Below, in pieces: positions 62,630 through 64,000 of a stretch of DNA of 64,000 nucleotides (position 1 is the stretch's first letter; every line of letters begins with the position of its first letter). A program made the translations under genes and the position numbers. The notes under the pieces are model-generated. The model was not told the origin of the DNA. It ran no database searches and was given only the letters and a program-made list of their open reading frames with translations. Origin of the DNA: Siphonodentalium dalli (Eukaryota; Mollusca; Scaphopoda; Gadilida; Siphonodentaliidae); assembly GCA_032622095.1 (NCBI GenBank), contig CP136066.1, forward strand, positions 206,548,978 to 206,612,977. The letters run 5' to 3'.

Positions 62630-63940
62630 TATGCCCCCGATCTCCGATGGAGATTTGGGGGTATATAGTGGAGCCGTCCGTACGAACGTTTCAACTCATA
62701 ACTTTGGTTTCGCTAATTCAATTCAGTTGATATTTGGTATGCCAATAGACCAGCCGGGGGGACAAGATTTCCCCATAGCCGTGGTTTCGTCCGCCCATTT
62801 TTTCCAGAGTTACGCCCAAGCCTGGATATAAATTTTTTTTAGTGTCTGACACAATGACAGGCACCAAAGATTCGGCGTCTGACATTTGAAAAGTGTGTAT
62901 GTCATTTACCTGGTATCAATAAATAGCAGCAATTAGTTGTTTTTTAGCCCATTCCAATGCACAAATTAGATTCATTGATGTACCATGTTATGAATTATGG
63001 TGTTTTACATCACTTTTAGCTGAAGCTCATATTATCATGTGACTCATGTCATAATGTGACAGGGGTGCAAAGTCAGACAAGGCTGTCATTTACAGTATGT
63101 CTCTGCAGAATTCTTTTCCAGTTTCAAAAATACTATTACATTATTAGTCCGCAGAAAAAATCCTACACCGTGCTTCCCCCAAGTAAACACGAGCACATGT
63201 TTCAAAACGCGGCGATTTAAAAACTACCCGGTATGAATTTTTTCGGAATTTCTTCCGCTAAATCTCCAACTAACACCCTTAACTTGTGGAATATATTACA
63301 CTTGTGCTGATTTAACTTGTGACATCTCCGTGTATCTTACGTCAAACGAGAAAAACACGACGAAGTGTATTTCTTGGTTGGAGTTTCCCCCCAGTGGCAG
63401 CCATTTTTTCTGGGTTTTTCACGTTCTAAAAATAGAAAGTCGTAAATAGTGCGGACGTGAAGACGGATCATTAACATGTTTTCGGTAAAACGCGTTGTAT
63501 TGGTGGGGGGATTTGATATTTAGTGCACAGTAGTGGTAATTGAATGTCTTTGCCGCGGATAATACATCTACTTGTTGTTTTCCCCTTAATTATATATTTT
63601 TTGTGAAGATAATGGGTGCCGGACAAACTGACGGACGATAATAAGGCGGCGCCGGTCATCGGTGTATTTGGCTCGGTCAATGATTGTGTCCGACCTCTTA
63701 TATCCAGGCTTGGTTACGCCCCTTTTTGGTTTCCAGATGATAACTTGATTTTGGATTGTTTATTTGCAAAACCCGTTTTTTTGTGTATTACCAATATCGC
63801 AATACAGGTCAAGGTAAAATTTCGGTTCAATCGGATAATTTTTGTGAGAGTTATGACCCTTTTTCGACTTAAAAAATTCAGTTTTTTTTTTAGAAAATTC
63901 AGTTTTCCTTCTATTTTTGTGGCACCAGACCAAATTTGAA
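62630..63940 (+). repeat. Molluscan-type ATGCCCCCGA repeat split by element J2
   Basis: ATGCCCCCGATCTCCGATGG then GATTTGGGGGTATATAGTGG opens a repeat that I recall as common in bivalve genomes. It continues after J2 with CCCCTTTTTGGTTTCCAGAT and TGACCCTTTTTCGACTT. Its right end is uncertain. Confidence 0.5.
62817..63712 (-). mobile_element. Element J, hAT-like non-autonomous transposon, copy 2 (inverted)
   Basis: CAAGCCTGGATATAA and the inverted TTATATCCAGGCTTG bound 896 bp. GTTACGCC at 62809-62816 and 63713-63720 is a perfect 8-bp target duplication. It is the reverse-orientation partner of 3328-4297. It lacks about 100 bp present there but has extra sequence near 63020-63110. No transposase. 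Confidence 0.92.
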
Positions 63941-64000
63941 GCTAATATAGAACAACATTCGTACTAAATACTCATGAATAACATAACTTTACAAAGTGCC
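63941..64000. other. Window edge, nothing recognised
   Basis: Sixty bases of AT-rich intron 5 sequence. No feature. Confidence 0.4.

Overview
This is a eukaryotic, repeat-rich and gene-poor genomic window. It carries one recognisable protein-coding gene, split by introns, within a dense field of short non-autonomous transposons. No operons, ribosome binding sites, tRNA or rRNA genes were seen. The repeat style suggests a marine invertebrate, most likely a bivalve or other mollusc: foldback MITEs, SINE-like units ending in CAGACAGA or CAAACATA tails, and a tandem unit ending in ACGGACGACGGACGCC followed by CAATAGCTCA. That assignment is an inference from recalled repeat style, not a search.

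The gene is the plus-strand enolase-phosphatase E1 gene (ENOPH1, methionine salvage). Five coding exons are visible at 44742-44849, 46963-47064, 58267-58463, 58613-58745 and 62245-62368. All visible junctions are GT-AG and the phases join cleanly to about 221 residues. The last roughly 40-60 residues must lie beyond base 64000. Intron 2 is about 11.2 kb and roughly half of it is recognisable mobile DNA.

Layout. 1-12 kb: MITEs with 8-bp (hAT-like), TA and TTAA targets. 12-20 kb: unassigned DNA, a six-unit tandem array at 15.1-16.2 kb and a cluster of long hairpin MITEs. 20-27 kb: homopolymer-rich DNA with a telomere-like tract. 27.5-28.4 kb: a block built of about 30 AGATATCT-centred palindromes. 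28.4-32 kb: TTAA MITEs. 32.1-33.3 kb: a minisatellite of about 63 bp period. 33.7-37.9 kb: a SINE-like tandem cluster nested in an older MITE. 38-44 kb: large palindromes and a 991-bp TA-target element. 44.3-62.4 kb: the ENOPH1 locus. 62.6-63.9 kb: a second hAT-like copy.

The most interesting structures are as follows. (1) A palindromic cassette of about 75 nt is shared by four element families with unrelated termini. (2) A 1.66-kb insertion in intron 2 has a 14-bp target duplication and direct terminal repeats; one repeat holds a candidate hammerhead ribozyme, and the other has lost exactly that core. (3) One hAT-like element sits inside another, each with a perfect 8-bp target duplication. 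(4) Long hairpin MITEs have private substitutions mirrored on both arms. (5) The AGATATCT block has its own terminal inverted repeats. Family letters used below (A, B cassette, D, E, F, G, H, J, N, Q, types I-IV) are labels made for this window.
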